NCBI GenBank assembly: GCA_946811695.1
Contig: OX328125.1
Span: 98,287,210 to 98,351,209 of the forward strand
DNA: 64,000 bases
Direction of reading: 5' to 3'
Origin: Gonocerus acuteangulatus
Lineage: Eukaryota; Arthropoda; Insecta; Hemiptera; Coreidae
Part shown: one piece after another, positions 10,350 to 21,399 of the stretch
Layout: each line of letters starts with the position of its first letter
Position numbering within the stretch: the stretch's first letter is position 1
Program-made: the position numbers and the translations under genes
The notes under the pieces: model-generated
The model's input: the letters and a program-made list of their open reading frames with translations, nothing else
The model's database searches: none
Told to the model about the DNA's origin: nothing

Positions 10350-12903
10350 GTCCTGGAAACAATTCTGTAACAATATTAGCTACACCAACCCATGGACATG
10401 GCCGTATAAATACGCATCAGGCAAATTAAAAGAGCCATTTAGTTTAAAAACCATAGAAAAGCATGATGGGACAGTAACGACCGACTTAACTTCAACTTGC
10501 AATTACTTACTCGACAATCTTGTAAAAAATGATGACTTCACCACTGACCAATTAATACATACTGACATAAGACAAACTTGCAAAAATCCTCCCTCCACTG
10601 ACAACGACATTCCATTAACGAAACATGAACTATCTTATATTATAAATAATCTTAATCCTAAAAAATCACCCGGTATAGATGGCATATCAGGAGACATTTT
10701 TAAAAATACCTACTATTGCCTTCCGAACTTCATATTCAAATTATATAGCTACTGTTTTGATAAGGGTTTATTTCCTTCAGCATGGAAAAAATCTAAACTA
10801 ATATTGATTAAAAAACCTGGGAATATGAGTGACACTATGTCATCTATTAGGCCAATCAGTATTATCCCAATTGGAGGTAAAATATTAGAAAAAATTGTAT
10901 ATGAAAGGTTGAGTCATTTTTTGTATTCTAACAATAAAATGCACAAAAACCAATTTGGTTTTACTCCTCAAAATAGTGCACCAGATGCACTACAAAAAAC
11001 CTACGACCTTATTAGCAAAGCTTTAAAAAAGAAAGAAGACGTAGTACTTGTTTCATTGGACATACAGCGAGCCTTTGATAATGCGTGGTGGCCATCAATT
11101 CTATACTCGCTCATCACACACAATTGCCCAAAAAATTTTTATAATTTAGTAGACAACTACCTTCGGGACAGAGAAACAATACTCACCACTAACAACTACA
11201 AGGGGGGTAAAACACAAACACTAGGTACACCACAGGGATCAGCATGTTCTCCTTTACTATGGAATTTAATTATTAACGAGTTACTAAAAAAGGAAAAACC
11301 GAAAAACGTTGAAATAATAGCATTTGCAGATGACATTATAATTATAATAAGTTCAAAGTACATAGAACACATACAAACATCCATAAACACAGTAATACAG
11401 ACAGTCGAACAATGGTCAGAACGCAACAAACTAAAATTTAACACAAAGAAATCCTCATATATAACATTTACTAGAAAACGAAGACAGCCAGAATTAGATA
11501 TTTTTATTGCAGGAGAAAAATTACAGAGTACACAAGCTCTAAGATATTTAGGCATAACATTTTACAACAAACTGACATGGACTAAACATATAGACTTATT
11601 ACAAGCTAAACTGATAAAATTAATAAATTTATTATCAATAGCAGCACGAAACACATGGGGGCTACAGACAGACGCACTTCAAACTTTGTACAAAGCAGCA
11701 ATATTACCTTCACTGACATACGGCATAAACGTCTGGAAAAGTGGGCTGGACAAAAGATACAATCAGATAAAACTGAAGCGAGTACAAAGATTGATGGCGA
11801 TTAGAATTATCAAAGGATATCGAACTATCTCCTACGAAGCAGCCTGTGTTCTAGCAAAAATCACACCAATTTCACTACTTTCAGAACAACACACAACTCA
11901 ATATACATTAACAAAATTACAACAAGATACAATTACACTAAGAACAGAAGATATAGAACACCCCATACACTACTCAAACTGGACACATCCCGCAATATTC
12001 CCAAATATTAAGGGATACACGAAAGACCCGACTCACTACGAAATATACACAGACGGTAGTAAACAAGATAACTCAGTAGGATGTAGTGTAGTAGTATATA
12101 AACAACACATACTCATAGACAAGCTAAAATATAGGCTAGGAAAGGACTGTACGAACAATCAAGCAGAACAATTAGGAATACTAAAGGCACTAGACTTTAT
12201 CAACACACAAGTAGAGACAAATTCAACAGTTCAAATATGCACAGACAGTAAATCTTCACTATACAAATTGACCAATAGAAAAATACACGAACCAATAATT
12301 GAACAAATAAGACACAAACTACTTCAGACACAAATGAAACACATAACTACACACTTTAAATGGGTCAAAGCACACGACGGACTTGAAGGAAACGAGATAG
12401 CCGACAGACTCGCTAAATCAGCGTCCAAAGACAATAATATACCAATAACATACAACAAAATATCTAAGACACACATGAAACACATTCTATCACGTAAAAC
12501 GATAGAGCGCTGGCAAACACAATGGGGAAACTCTACAAAAGGACGTACACTCTTTTCATTTATACCTGACATACACAGCCACTTAGTACGAAAACATACA
12601 TGTTGTGACTTCTACACGACACAATTACTAACTGGACACGGATCATTAAACACATACTTACACAAGCTAAATATAACTAACAGCTCGGCATGCCCTTGCG
12701 ACAACACAACACCACAAACAACACAGCACCTTATATACAAATGTAAGTTACTCATAGAAGAGAGAAAAACAATTCAAAAGAATATAAAAAACTGGCCCAT
12801 TACAGAAAAAGAGCTGTTTAATAAACACTATTCAAGCTTCAGAGATTTTTGTAAGAGAGCATGCCTGACTCTAAAGACAATCGATGCCTCTAAAGACAAT
12901 TGA
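10350..12903 (+). pseudogene. LINE reverse transcriptase and RNase H
   Basis: Continuous frame from WKQFCNNIS to LKTIDASKDN-stop. RT motifs in order: NLNPKKSPGIDGI, RPISIIPIGGKILEKIVYER, VLVSLDIQRAFDNAWW (catalytic D), TLGTPQGSACSPLLW and IIAFADDIIIIIS (the FADD active site), then LRYLGITFYNKLTW. RNase H: HYEIYTDGSKQDNSVG, NNQAEQLGILKAL, ICTDSKSSLYKL and VKAHDGLEGNEIADRLAKSA carry the D-E-D-D residues. The C-terminal CPCDNTTPQTTQHLIYKC is the CCHC-like end motif. It is long, conserved and recent-looking; the visible frameshift lies only at the 5' junction. The last codons contain a small tandem duplication (CTCTAAAGACAAT). Confidence 0.85.
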
Positions 12904-13139
12904 AATAATAAAAAATGTAAACAAACAAATTATGTAAATATATAAAATTATATTTATTTTATGTATATTTATTTTCTAATTATTTAAATTTAGTTATTAA
13001 TTATTTAATGTTAAATCATTAATGTAATATATCTAAGAACATTTGATGACAAAATTTTATAAAATACATGTGATATACATTATGTATTGGAACGTGTAGC
13101 ACAAAATAAACGGCCTCTTTGCAGGGTTACTGCAGAGAG

Positions 13140-13148
13140 GAAACTAAT

Positions 13149-13203
<55 letters not shown>
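13140..13203 (+). repeat. LINE poly-A tail followed by (TA)n target tract
   Basis: About 28 A residues run directly into (TA)n, the second half of the microsatellite the LINE entered. Confidence 0.75.
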
Positions 13204-13204
<1 letters not shown>

Positions 13205-13207
<3 letters not shown>

Positions 13208-13400
13208 AAAAAAATTAAAAAAACAGAAGGAGTCAAAAACTTCTCCTCCCCCACCCACTCTGTTGTCGAACTTACCTTAATCATCAACAGTCGGAAATGA
13301 TTACACATCCGTGAGGCATAGTTCTCCGTCTTTTCATTGGTAGGCCTTTCTTCATCATGAACTTATTAAGTTTATATCTGCATCTATGTTATCCATCTAT
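13205..13400 (+). repeat. PLE family 1 3' region, continued beyond the LINE
   Basis: TCCGTGAGGCATAGTTCTCC, CCATTGGTAGGCC-like and TTTATATCTGCATCTATG resemble 955-1060 of the first PLE (TTGTGAGGAATAGTTCTCTA, CATCGGTAAGCCC). Together with 9192-9360 this shows a PLE split by the LINE. Confidence 0.55.
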
Positions 13401-14062
13401 GTCTTAACCCATTCGATGCGACGCCCGAGAATACTCGCCGCAGAAAGATATTCCTCAGAGGTGACGCCCGGGTATTCTCGCCAGAGCTATATCTCTTGAT
13501 TGCGAGCCCTCTTTAGCCTTGAGCGTGTACAGAGTGCTCTAACAGGAATAGGGGATAATTGCTGGTTTAACCCTTAACTGGTAACATAAAAATTTTGAAC
13601 GTTATAAGTAACATGCGTCTATGAGACGTGTGCGCGGTAAAAATGTTCTTAGGGCATTTTTTTTTAGCGAAACTGTAAATAATAAAGGAGTAGCTTATTA
13701 AAATAATAAATAAAAAACATTTTCATTGCTACATTTAAAAATCACGTCCAAAAACAAGTAGTGGTTTTGGAAAGAAGTAGAAAGAGAAATATAGAGAAGA
13801 AAAGTAAGTAAACTTTGTTTTAAATGGTTATTGTAGGTTTGCTGCGTACCTTAATTGTAGTAAATAAATCATTTCCAGTGATACACGTTGTTGTTCACGT
13901 AAGATAAACATGAAAATGATGATTAGTAACGAGCAAAAAAAAAAAAAAAAAAGTAAGTAAAAAAAAAAAAAAATATGGGTGCGTACGGCCGCTCTGGGAG
14001 GGAGTAAGCAGTTAGCCCATGTCGAATCGTAAAGGTTATACCAGTATTGATCTACCTATAAT

Positions 14063-15592
14063 TTAACACTCTCGGTGCGGCTGTCCTTTGGGAAGGACAG
14101 TAGCGACTGTCCCCGCGGCCGGGTGTCCTTTCGGAAGGACACTCCTTCGTTACTTTTCACTTGAGATTCAAAAGGCTCGCAAATGGAGGGGGTTCACTTT
14201 TACGACTCCAGGTAAACGCAGTTGTCTTCAGTATTGTTTGGGCTTTCTAGCAGTGTTATCCGTTTTCAAATTGGCTGACCGGAAGAGTTTTTATGAATTT
14301 TTAAACTTTTTCTTCGATAAATTGTTTATAAGTAAGTACAATTTATTATAAAATGGATATTTACTTCCTGATTTAATATATTTAAATACAATTCACTAAA
14401 TTGTTGCAGATATTGATTGGCAACGAAGGATATTTTTAAAAATATTATCGTTTGGCATCGAAAATTTGGTAGTTACAGGGTAATGCTTTTTATTTATCAC
14501 ATTTATTGTTGTAAATTATTATTATTATTATTAAATTTAAAATTTTAAAATACATTAAATTTTAACGTACATTTATTATTAATATGAATTTTAGGACGGG
14601 ATATCTATAGGTTACCACCTTTTTCTAGCCAGGATAGGGCTGATGCCTTTTCTTTTTTCTAAAGAAAAGCCATCGCTGTTTTATTATGTTAAATAATTTA
14701 TTTATTATTATATCTTCTCCATTTAATATTTATATATGTTAAATAATTAATAATTAATTAATTAAAAAAAAATTATGTTTTACTTTATTTTTTAGGATTA
14801 AAAAACAAAAACAAAATGGCATCACCCGTTTCGTCGTTATCTGCTGGTGGGAAGAAAAGGAAAATTGGTAAAGATTCTTTTTGATTGATCTGAAAATGAT
14901 TTTTTTTTTTTTTTTTTTTACATTTCCCTAATAATTATTTTTTTATATCACAGATACGTCTACGGGTAACAAGGAAAGCGTAGAGAAATATTTTATTTCC
15001 AATTTGACATCTGAGGATGTCTACAAACTGCTGGAAGAAGTATCGGTCGATGAACTTGACTCAGACTCCGACTTTGACAACAAAGACGTGAGAACTGAAA
15101 TTTTTGGGCCAGAAGCGACTGAAGAAAATCCACACTTTTCACTGATCTCATACCAATATAATTCAGCTGATTCCCACAAATTTAAAATAACAATTAAAAT
15201 AATTATATTTGCTAATGGTGTTCAATGTTAATGTTAAAATAATTGAAAATGTCCAACAAAATAATATTTAAACGAATAATTATTCATGATTGGTTATTGT
15301 TATTTGTTATTCTATTAAAAATTGTCAAAAATTATTGAGTTTTCTTTTAAAATAAATAAACATTAGGTGTAGGTGTAGCGGGTCTGACTAATGGGCGTCT
15401 ATTGATACTAGCCCGCAAAGCAGCTGGAATTCCTCGCGTACTGATGTCCCTCCTGAAGGACACTTCCGAAAATGCAATTCTGGCTAGTTTTCTTTGTTGC
15501 ATTACTATTAAACACATCAGACATGATTAAAAAAAAAATTCATCAGTACGCGGGGTATTCCCAGAAAATGACGTCAGCACCGAGAGTGTTAA
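14063..15592 (+). mobile_element. piggyBac-like element, internally deleted
   Basis: TTAA duplications at 14063-14066 and 15589-15592 flank inverted ends CACTCTCGGTGC (14067) and its complement (ending 15588). The 1.52-kb interior keeps the first coding part of a transposase (14816-15231) and a nested SINE tail (about 14575-14690), while the DDD catalytic domain is missing. Subterminal GTCCTTTGGGAAGGAC-type palindromes occur near both ends. Confidence 0.7.
14816..15231 (+). pseudogene. piggyBac-like transposase N-terminal remnant (two exons)
   Basis: ATG at 14816 starts MASPVSSLSAGGKKRKIG up to a GTAAAG donor. After an intron ending ATATCACAG it continues DTSTGNKESVEKYFISNLTS, EDVYKLLEEVSVDELDSDSD and FDNKDVRTEIFGPEATEENP. 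An acidic LEEVS...DSDSD N-terminus is typical of piggyBac-like transposases. After that the frame enters AT-rich sequence and stops at 15231, so the rest is deleted. The gene model is inference. Confidence 0.5.
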
Positions 15593-15669
15593 GCTCTAAC
15601 TATAGCACACACTTACTGCACAATGTTTTTTCTGTTTTTTGATATTTTTTGTATGTGTGTGTGTGTATA

Positions 15670-15722
<53 letters not shown>

Positions 15723-15726
<4 letters not shown>

Positions 15727-16224
15727 GGTGATTCAGGTCTAAGTACCCAAACTTCAGGAGGAGATTCTAGACATCATTTCCAACAAAAAAGTTCATTTAA
15801 AGTATGGTCTGATTCCGTATGGAAAAGGAGCTATGTCCAATTTTCTGGGTTTTTTTTTAAGGTAGACATATTTCTTATTGAATAAGAAGGGATTGCTCAA
15901 AAACCATTGAAGATAATTAAATTCTAATTTTGCAACTATAAAATAGAAAAAATTTCCTTCAAGAAAACTGTGGTTTAATTCACTAAACCTATTCGTAAAA
16001 AATACTTTCTGAATGTCCAATAACGCACTTCTGTTTTTCTCGATGAGTCAGTGGTTTTTCGCAATTTTTTTCCTCGGCCACCTAACGGACTACAGATTCA
16101 CTACTTACAGAAAAGCATTTAGTAAGCATTAAATCTTAACCATACTTCAAATGAACTTTTTTGTTGGAAATTATGTCTTGAATCACGTCCTGAAGTTTGG
16201 CTACTTAGACCTGAATCACCCTGT
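15723..16224. mobile_element. 502-bp non-autonomous TIR element
   Basis: Long inverted ends: ACAGGGTGATTCAGGTCTAA at 15723 and the same sequence complemented, ending 16224. The match continues (CAAACTTCAGGA, then TTTCCAACAAAAAAGTTCAT) for about 90 bp. No coding. The shorter ACAGGGTG terminus recurs at 37272 and 63053. Confidence 0.75.
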
Positions 16225-16260
16225 ATATAAGTGTGTGTAAGTATTAACTCTGTCCTGCTT

Positions 16261-16319
16261 GTTTTACAGCCCTGATGAAGGCTTGAATATCAAGCTGAAA
16301 CTTTGGCAAACAATAAAAC
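16261..16319 (+). ncRNA. hammerhead-ribozyme-like motif in PLE terminal repeat
   Basis: Stem I outer GTTTT (16261-16265) pairs with AAAAC (16315-16319) and inner GCC (16269-16271) pairs with GGC (16305-16307), separated by internal loops. The core is CTGATGA at 16272-16278 and GAAA at 16297-16300. Stem II is GCTTGA (16281-16286) with TCAAGC (16290-16295), loop ATA. The cleavage triplet would be TTT here, whereas the other copies keep GTC. Stem III is essentially absent, as in the minimal hammerheads reported from PLEs. Pairings are read directly; activity is not shown. Confidence 0.6.
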
Positions 16320-16544
16320 TCATTTTCCTATAAAAAATGTAGTTTTATTAAGATACCACGATCGGACCCTGATTTCTACCTTCGTATTTCTGTTATTTTT
16401 CATACATTATTTTTTGCTTAAAGAAAAATTAACGCATCAGACTAGTATTTGAATCCAGATTTCCCCATTTTACAAGAAAACCTAAAGATATTACAAGTGT
16501 GTATATGTAAAATAATTTAACATGAATTATTTTTTTTTTTACGG

Positions 16545-16668
16545 AGTATTTGGAGCCGGGCAATCTACAGTTTGCCACCCTTTAATAATGCCAACTGCAC
16601 AGGGTCCATCACCCATTCAGGTGATCAACAGGAACCAGTGAATTCAACTTGGCTACGGCCGTTGGCAA
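16545..16668 (-). repeat. 5S-rRNA-derived SINE, internally deleted copy
   Basis: Minus strand starts TTGCCAACGGCCGTAGCC, resembling the 5' end of 5S rRNA. It jumps over the middle of the 5S and ends with GGGTGATGGACC..CAGTTGGCA and the SINE tail (CCCGGCTCCAAATACTCCGT, then poly-A). A fuller copy is at 30161-30283. Confidence 0.6.
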
Positions 16669-16828
16669 TAATAGTAGTTATATCTAATAATGAATATGAA
16701 AAACATAAAAATCCCACAATTAAGCTCGAACTATTAAACAATCCAACAAGCTGCTATACTAGGGATAATAAAATTTACTGAATACAATAAAAATAAAACT
16801 CACTAAAAATGAATTAAAATAAAACTAA

Positions 16829-19443
16829 TTACCACAAAATGATCAGAAGATCTAGAATTAGTTCATTTTCCTTGTTCTCAAAAGTTTTGAAGAGATTTCC
16901 ACATAGCCAAAGAACCTAAAAAAAAGTATGAAGTTTCAAATTTAACAACTTGAATAAGAAAAAATCATTGTCAACCATGAAGCAAGTGGCAGGAATTGCT
17001 CCCCAAACATTGCTTAACCCTTTCATTGCTCTGAGCGAGTTAACTTGTGGCCGTACTAGCCCAGTATGTCCCGGCCTAGACCTGGGCACTACTGAAATAA
17101 TACATTTCTCAAATAAATAAAATGGTTATTCATGAAATAATTATTTCCAAAATAACGTAAATTCTTTAAATGTTATTTCATTGTTAAATAAAACAATCGT
17201 CATCAGATAACTAGATGTATTTATTCCTTGAATAATTATTTGAAATTTTGATCATTCTTTGAAATAAATCAACATATTTCTAAAAGCTTTATTTCTGAAA
17301 TAACTATTTGATCATTGATATTTCAGTATTTTTTATTTATGAAATAAATTATTTCAAAGAGAAGCAAAATAATTATTTCCGAAATAACTTCATAATGAAA
17401 TAACGTTTGTAATGGAAGCGAATAATGGGACTGGTTAATTTTTTAGCTAGAGCTGGGTAGAGGTGGGGTGCTTCATATAGACAGATAGAGGAATGTGCTG
17501 ACTGGTCGGGAGATATCATGTAAGTAGTCCTATAACTGACGATGGTTTAAAAGTTGGAATATTTGAGGTGTAATTTGGAAGGATGGTTTCACTCCTTAAA
17601 CGTGCGATATAAAAAAATACGTATCGATTATTTTCACATGTTCAATAAATAAGCAAAGTTTCAAAAAAATCGGCTCCGGAACCATGGGGATGTTCCCTTG
17701 TTAGCAATGCTCAGAAGCAAATTAAACCCCTCTGTGGGATGCTCAGCCTGTGTTAGAGCAATAAAACGGGAAGTAGGAGATGACTCCTGGGGTATGGGCA
17801 GTGAAGGTGTTAAACCCACAAGTACGTATGTATATTAGGATGTCATCCAGAGATAAGGACAGGTGTTATGATTTTTTAAAACTGTTTGCTTTTTTAGCAC
17901 ATGGTGACTGACTGAGGATGCTAAAATATGCAACCGACAAGGGATTAACAATGTCGAGAAGTCGAGTAGTAGATGGAGTTGTAACAACAACTATCTATTA
18001 TTTGGCGCTTTGGAGAACAATAAATAAAATACTATTCTTAATTTAATTAATAAATTCATTATTTCCCTCTCCCAAAGGATAAGCACATAGAAATAGATAT
18101 TTCTATAGATTGAGAAAGAATAAACTACAGTTTCTCCGATAGCTTACTCATGAATTTTATATGAAATGAATAGGAAAACAATTTTTCTTTACAATAATAA
18201 ATTAATTCATACCTTTGACTGAATCGTCAACTATTGCAGACTTACGCATCACTTCTACTGCATGCTCAACACTTTTTTCATCTTCATATTTTAAAGTTGC
18301 TAAAGCATAAGTCATTTGAATATGTCTGGATTGTTAAAATAAGAATTAATATTTAAAAAAGTATTACTATTAACAGTTTGATACATTTCAATAGAAGAAG
18401 GATCCACTGAAGGTTTTTAGTCTCAGAGGTTTTCAGTGTTATCATTAACACTTTCAGGACCGATGGCTTCCAAAAAAATTTCCATCGGGCCCAAGTCTTC
18501 CTTTTGTATAATTATTTCGGCAAACATATAAAACAAATAAATAAGTGATGAAACTTTTAGTGGATTACTTACAATTTAGTCAAGTGTCAAATATACCACG
18601 ACGGCAGGCACACTGAAGGAATTGTTCTGGCGGATTCAGTATCATATGATGCAAACCTAACCGGGAATAGCGTAATGAGGTCACAAACCAAATGTGAGGG
18701 GGTATAGGACACAAGGCCCGAAGTAGCAGGGATAGAAAGAAAGCCAAGCTATTTGCTGACGCATATGCCATGACATCGGGCCCGAACGTGTTAATATCTT
18801 TGTTCAGAAACTATCTCAATCAGGAATTGTGGAAAATAATAGAACACTATAATAGAATTGAAGAGAGAGAAAAATAAAACAAATAACTTTTAATTCTTAT
18901 TTGCAGACACATGACTCTTAGGAATAATTTTACATTTAGGAAACTTACCAAATCAGATTGACACGGCTATTATTAGCATGATTACAATTGAATATTTTGA
19001 GTAATGACTAAGGGTTAAAGAGCAAGAACCTTAATCACAGCTGGTATGGCTTATCCCCTACTTCCTTTCATTACACAAACTACAATGACTACGATCCATT
19101 TCTCCAGTTATTCCATTAAAGACAGGACTATTATACTGCTAGTATCTGTCAATGTTGCCCAGTAACACAAGATCATAACTATAATGAGTTCGGGGAAAAT
19201 GAAATCATTACATTACTATGCTGACATCTGAAAGTCTGCAATTTGAAATAATTTCCCAAAATTCTAAAGGATACAGAGCACTATAATATCGTGCGGCATC
19301 TTCGGCGTACTCCATCAGTTTGTATATCGGAGGAGCAATAGGTCCGAATGAAGACTCACAAGCTACATTGAGTTTATGGGCACTTCTCTCAATTGACTGC
19401 AATTTTGAATCTAATTTCTTCTTCAGGGTAAATAATTCTCCAC

Positions 19444-19499
<56 letters not shown>

Positions 19500-20286
19500 A
19501 AATGTGTCAAACTAAATTTCTCAAGCGGACACTGGCTGGTATTTGAAATTAAACAAAATTACCTAATATCATTGAGCTGCGAAGTTTCATCTTCGAGTCC
19601 AGAAACAATTTTACATAAAAGTCTTTCTCGAAGGTCTGGGAATTTTCCTAGCAAATCCTCACTCCAATTGGCCCTGAAATTTGAAGAATAGCTAATGAAA
19701 AAAAAAAATCAAAAAATCATTCCTTGTAAGAACGAATACATCTCAATCATTCGATCAAGTTTGTAAATGGCAAGATGAGTTTTGGGAATAAATCCATGAA
19801 AAGCAACAAAGAAGGTAAGATGATACACTAAATTATTTTTTTTTTTTTAAATGGACGTCAGAGTATAATAGAAAACAAACATTTTTCATATGAACTGAGA
19901 GCAAATAAGTTCAAACCATTCCTAGAGATTTATACTCAAGTTTCTTTCAATAAGCCAGACTGTTACTCTACCGTTACTAAAGAGATATGGGGAATAAATT
20001 GCCATTATTTTTGCATTCCAAGAATGTTTCTTAACCTTTTATCACAAGATTAATATTAGTCTAATGGTTACGTTTGAAACTAAAACCAAAATGAATAAGT
20101 TGTATTGTAGAGGATAAACGGATGTATTTTCATATTCAATCACCTCTTAACTAACTGCAATTGTTCCGATTGATTCCTCAATCCAACTAACAAGGTTTCA
20201 CTTCCACTGCATTTAGCTGCCCAGTCGTTTGACAGTACTGACAGATAAGAGAAAAACTCATGTATGTTTTTTTCGACAGCCTCCAT
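16829..20286 (-). CDS. AIRIM (C1orf109) homolog, ribosome maturation factor; 3 clear exons plus probable last exon
   Basis: Exons 20286-20144, 19673-19563 and 19442-19217, and probably 16915-16829. The ATG at 20286 gives MEAVEKNIHEFFSYLSVLSN. Exon 2 holds LGKFPDLRERLLCKI, matching FPDLKERL of human AIRIM. Exon 3 holds a coiled-coil-like stretch, then PPIYKLMEYAEDAARYYSAL, matching the family's P.....ML.W..DIE..YR block. The proposed last exon reads LFKTFENKENELILDLLIIL and resembles the family's C-terminus (E..DLVQDIL). Total is about 189 aa against 203 in human. AIRIM works with AFG2 AAA-ATPases in late 60S maturation (family knowledge). Exon 3 ends either at an ATA|GTAATG donor (used here) or at an in-frame stop at 19208. 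The poly-A/T tract at 19447-19498 abuts its acceptor. A further exon-like block at 18213-18325 is listed separately. Confidence 0.68.
17022..17815. mobile_element. TTAA-flanked piggyBac-type MITE
   Basis: TTAACCCTTTCATTGC at the left and, complemented at the right, TTAACACCTTCACTGC give similar inverted ends with TTAA. About 790 bp, no coding. A palindromic TGAAATAATTATTTC cryptic repeat fills 17090-17400. Confidence 0.5.
18213..18325 (-). CDS. unassigned exon-like block inside the AIRIM gene
   Basis: Flanked by an ATCCAG acceptor and AAAG|GTATGA donor on the minus strand. One frame is open: HIQMTYALATLKYEDEKSVE, then HAVEVMRKSAIVDDSVK, which has protein-like composition. It could be reached from exon 3 through a second GTAATG donor (phase 2, Ile codon), but then the 16915 exon is read in another frame and stops after SLAMWKSLQNF. 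It could be an alternative AIRIM exon, an exon of another gene, or chance. I do not recognise the family. Confidence 0.35.
18445..18795. mobile_element. TTAA-flanked piggyBac-type MITE inside the AIRIM gene
   Basis: Ends TTAACACTTTCAGGACCGATGG (left) and, complemented, TTAACACGTTCGGGCCCGATG (right) are inverted, with TTAA at both borders. About 345 bp, no credible coding. Confidence 0.6.
19447..19498. repeat. long A/T homopolymer next to AIRIM exon 3
   Basis: About 48 consecutive A on the plus strand, i.e. a poly-T polypyrimidine tract on the gene strand, ending directly before the TTACAG acceptor. Confidence 0.9.
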
Positions 20287-21330
20287 AGTAGAAAAGTGTG
20301 AAATCACAAGATAATATTTTAATATCAAATGTTTAAACTACAAAAGCAATTCAAAGACTGGAGTGGTCAGGAACTTGAGACGTTCAAAAAGAACGAATTT
20401 GGCGGACCCTGACATAGAGGATCAGGCTACTGACCACAATTATAGAGGTCCTTATTGAAACATTTATATTTGACTAACTTGAGGTATTAAAGATTTAAAA
20501 TTTGTGCATTCCGTCCAGTATGTTAGGACAGCGATTTAATGAAAGAAAACCCCTGTTATAATATGATATACATTATACCACTGATCATTTGTATACTTTA
20601 AAACACGGCGTCATTTCAACGTGATAGTAATGTTCATAGTTTTCGTTTTTCGTGCATTAAATTAAATAATTTAGCAAAATGCGGCTGTGAATTATGTTTA
20701 CGACCGTCTTACATTACGTAAGGTTTCAAGATAGATGAGTACGAACATATCTTTATTAAAATAATGCTTCGGCGATAATAACCCCTTTCCTGGAAGCCAG
20801 CTAAATTCCATAGATCGTACTCCCATAGATTTCTAAAAACAGTTAATGTTAACAAAATTGAACGGACTTTTATTTTATTATCTCAATAATAAAATAAAAT
20901 CAGAAACGGACCCAGATTTGAGTTTAGGCAGGCGCCAGTGTGGTATTTACCAAACGATCAATTGGTTTGATATTCCCGGATATTTTAATATTAAGACATT
21001 TTCTTTTTATATTTCTTCCATTGCTCTCAATAATTGAAAGTCAGCAGCTCCCCAAAGAGCTCTGAAAACCAATTACCAAACTAATTCGTCGATCGCCTTC
21101 AAAGCTATTTGTTGATGATTAATCTCCTCTTCACTTTTTATTGGCCACAGGTTCACTAATTTTATAAGTCCCTTAGCCACTACATATATATTGTTTCTAG
21201 AGAATTATTAATAAATGCTAACGATTTTGTTGGTTGGTGCTTATGATTTTCTGACTAACAGTTCATGTCTGTTTAAAATGAACATTAGGAAATACACGAA
21301 AGTGATCAAAGACGTACCTAGTAAGTTGGG
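20287..21330. other. upstream of AIRIM, no further gene seen
   Basis: Presumed AIRIM promoter region on the minus strand. No recognisable promoter element beyond AT-richness, and no element ends seen. Confidence 0.45.
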
Positions 21331-21399
21331 GTTTATTGGTGCTGAATAGCTACGGCCATTCTACAGGGATCAAATACATTGTTAGCCTGCTGGTTTACT

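Larger units (their letters stand above)
9504..13176 (+). mobile_element. R1-like non-LTR retrotransposon, 5' truncated, in (TA)n
   Basis: Contains the end of the endonuclease, full RT, RNase H and a C-terminal Cys-His motif, then a short 3'UTR and a poly-A (about 13149-13176). (TA)n lies on both sides (9360-9503 and 13177-13202). The 5' endonuclease part is missing: coding picks up at VISAYLDRERDLD right after the TA tract. One visible frameshift (about 10348) separates the two frames; otherwise the frame is open to 12903. R1-clade placement comes from GTPQGSACSPLLWNL in RT plus an RNase H; LOA or a related clade is possible. Confidence 0.8.
15640..16390 (+). mobile_element. PLE family 1 3' end split by an ACAGGGTG TIR element
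   Basis: Left part (TTTTTGTATGTGTGTGTG, then TA at 15666-15720) and right part (16225-16390, the terminal repeat) together match 1110-1330 of the first PLE. Between them sits an inserted 502-bp TIR element (15723-16224). The right part carries the best-preserved stem II of the family 1 hammerhead motif. Confidence 0.65.

Noticed and set aside
11196..11555. Minus-strand frame within the LINE
   Set aside because: Shadow of the reverse transcriptase frame.
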